From Bacteroidota bacterium (GTDB lineage: Bacteria; Bacteroidota; Bacteroidia; Flavobacteriales; Flavobacteriaceae), in contig JAJRPL010000434.1 in assembly GCA_024280815.1 (NCBI GenBank), forward strand, positions 1 to 23,315: a stretch of 23,315 nt of DNA, in the 5' to 3' direction. Below the pieces are notes generated by a model. That model saw nothing but the letters and a program-made list of their open reading frames with translations. It did not search any database and was not told where the DNA came from. Both the position numbers and the translations under genes were made by a program. Shown one piece after another: positions 22,076 to 23,315 of this stretch (the stretch's first letter is position 1; each line of letters begins with the position of its first letter).

Positions 22076-23315
22076 CTATCGTTTATCTAAAGGTTTAAAT
22101 TCTCTTTTTGTTTCACCAATATACAATTGACGTGGACGACCAATAGGTTCTTTACGCAAACGCATTTCTCTCCATTGAGCTATCCATCCTGGTAAACGAC
22201 CAATAGCAAACATTACGGTAAACATTTCTACAGGAATACCTAATGCTCTATAAATAATCCCCGAATAAAAATCTACATTAGGGAATAATTTTCTATCTAC
22301 AAAATAAGTATCACTTAACGCCACTTCTTCTAAATGTTTTGCTACTTTTAATAAGGGATCATTAATATCTAATTCTTTTAAAACAGCATCAGCACTCTTT
22401 TTAATAATTAATGCTCTAGGGTCAAAGTTTTTATAAACTCGATGCCCAAAGCCCATTAACCTAAATGGATCATTTTTATCTTTTGCCTTATTGATGTATT
22501 TATCAACATCACCACCATCAGCAATAATAGCTTCTAACATTTCAATCACTGCTTGATTTGCCCCACCATGTAAAGGACCCCAAAGGGCTGAGACACCAGC
22601 AGAAATAGATGCAAATAAACCTGCATGAGAAGACCCAACTATACGTACTGTAGATGTTGAACAGTTTTGTTCATGATCAATATGTAAAATTAATAAATTA
22701 TCTAAGGCTTCTGCCACAACTTTATTTGTTACATATCTTTCATTACGATTGATAAACATCATTTGTAAAAGATTCTCTACATAATCAAAATCATCATGAG
22801 GATAGTTCATTGGTTTACCCTGATTCTTACTATGTGCCCATGCTGCAATTGTTGGTATTTTTGCCAATGATTTACAAATGGCTTGATATACATCTTCTTC
22901 ATTATCAATATCTACTGATTTAGGATTAAAGGCTGTTAAAGCCGCAGTCAACGAAGAAAGCATCCCCATTGGATGGGAGTTTTTAGGAAAACCATCTAAT
23001 ATATCTTTCATTTCTTCATTAAGCATAGTATGAGACTTAATGGTTTTTTCAAACTTTTCTAATTCTTTTTTAGTAGGTAATTCTCCGAATATTACTAAAT
23101 AAGATACTTCTAAAAAGCTTGCTTTTTCTGCAACATCTTCTAAAGTATAGCCTCTATAACGTAATACACCTTTTTCTCCATCTAAAAAAGTTATAGCACT
23201 TTCACATGAACCTGTATTTTTAAAACCTGGATCTAATGTAATTATACCTCCTGTAATTGCCCTTAACTTTTTTAAATCAATTGCTGTTTCATTTTCTGTT
23301 CCTTTTATTACAGGG
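22076..23315 (-). CDS. gltA: Citrate synthase (5' end beyond the window)
   Basis: Condenses acetyl-CoA and oxaloacetate to citrate in the TCA cycle. The frame is open to the window end, giving 412 visible residues; about 16 N-terminal residues should be missing compared with flavobacterial GltA. An internal ATG at 23026 is not the start, since family sequence continues upstream (KNTGSCESAITFLDGEKGV, LRYRGYTLEDVAEKASFLEV). Catalytic regions are present: SSHAGLFASISAG, GFGHRVYKNFDPR with the catalytic His, and FPNVDFYSGIIYRALGIP with the catalytic Asp. It is the type II, NADH-type length class. A terminator palindrome follows. Confidence 0.96.
   Translation of the reverse strand, partial: PVIKGTENETAIDLKKLRAITGGIITLDPGFKNTGSCESAITFLDGEKGVLRYRGYTLEDVAEKASFLEVSYLVIFGELPTKKELEKFEKTIKSHTMLNEEMKDILDGFPKNSHPMGMLSSLTAALTAFNPKSVDIDNEEDVYQAICKSLAKIPTIAAWAHSKNQGKPMNYPHDDFDYVENLLQMMFINRNERYVTNKVVAEALDNLLILHIDHEQNCSTSTVRIVGSSHAGLFASISAGVSALWGPLHGGANQAVIEMLEAIIADGGDVDKYINKAKDKNDPFRLMGFGHRVYKNFDPRALIIKKSADAVLKELDINDPLLKVAKHLEEVALSDTYFVDRKLFPNVDFYSGIIYRALGIPVEMFTVMFAIGRLPGWIAQWREMRLRKEPIGRPRQLYIGETKREFKPLDKR

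Noticed and set aside
1..23315. CRISPR arrays, tRNA or rRNA genes, and complete insertion sequences
   Set aside because: No regularly spaced repeats, no tRNA-like cloverleaf or rRNA sequence, and no transposase were recognised by reading both strands.

Overview
The window looks like a chromosome segment from a marine-type member of the Bacteroidota, most likely Flavobacteriaceae. The evidence is low GC, promoters with the Bacteroidota -7 element TAnnTTTG, no clear Shine-Dalgarno sequences, the gene order dapD-ruvX-def-DUF5606-mazG, and a citrate synthase next to a dimethylargininase-like protein. Genus cannot be fixed from the sequence alone.

Layout. (1) 1-2814 holds housekeeping genes: the start of dapD (minus), then ruvX, def, a DUF5606 gene, mazG and a 5'-truncated ybaB. 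(2) 2841-16543 is a 13.7 kb locus that reads as respiratory inorganic-sulfur metabolism. It has a membrane-anchored 12-heme cytochrome c (minus) and, divergently, a Psr/Phs/Ttr-like molybdopterin oxidoreductase (Mo catalytic subunit, 4x[4Fe-4S] subunit, NrfD-like membrane subunit). Two half-size YeeE/YedE (thiosulfate-transporter family) proteins follow, then two membrane-anchored rhodanese-like proteins that lack the catalytic cysteine and share a Lys-rich tail ending PEGGC. After these come an outer-membrane porin (minus), two tandem-domain rhodaneses with catalytic cysteines (one a lipoprotein), an OprP-like porin and a Crp/Fnr regulator. (3) 16532-18532 is ligA (minus). (4) 18533-21064 is accessory DNA: two inverted-repeat elements, an AbiE-type (type IV) toxin-antitoxin operon with a probable two-site operator, and the stub of a type I restriction hsdR gene. 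(5) 21065-23315 is a dimethylargininase-like gene and citrate synthase (both minus, gltA cut by the window end).

How it may work together. The outer-membrane porins would admit anionic sulfur compounds and the periplasmic rhodaneses would carry or transfer sulfane sulfur. The Mo enzyme would reduce or oxidise the substrate while exchanging electrons with quinone through the NrfD subunit and with the multiheme cytochrome, and YeeE/YedE proteins would import thiosulfate or a related ion. The two main forward transcription units each carry a TGA-N6-TCA dyad centred exactly 29.5 bp upstream of a -7 element, as expected for class II activation by a Crp/Fnr protein, and one is encoded at the end of the locus. 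The substrate and direction of electron flow are inferences.

Three genes of the sulfur locus (Mo subunit, second Cys-less rhodanese, first porin) are each broken by the apparent loss of one base in a short A run. This means either recent decay of the pathway or assembly/sequencing indels; read-level checking would decide.
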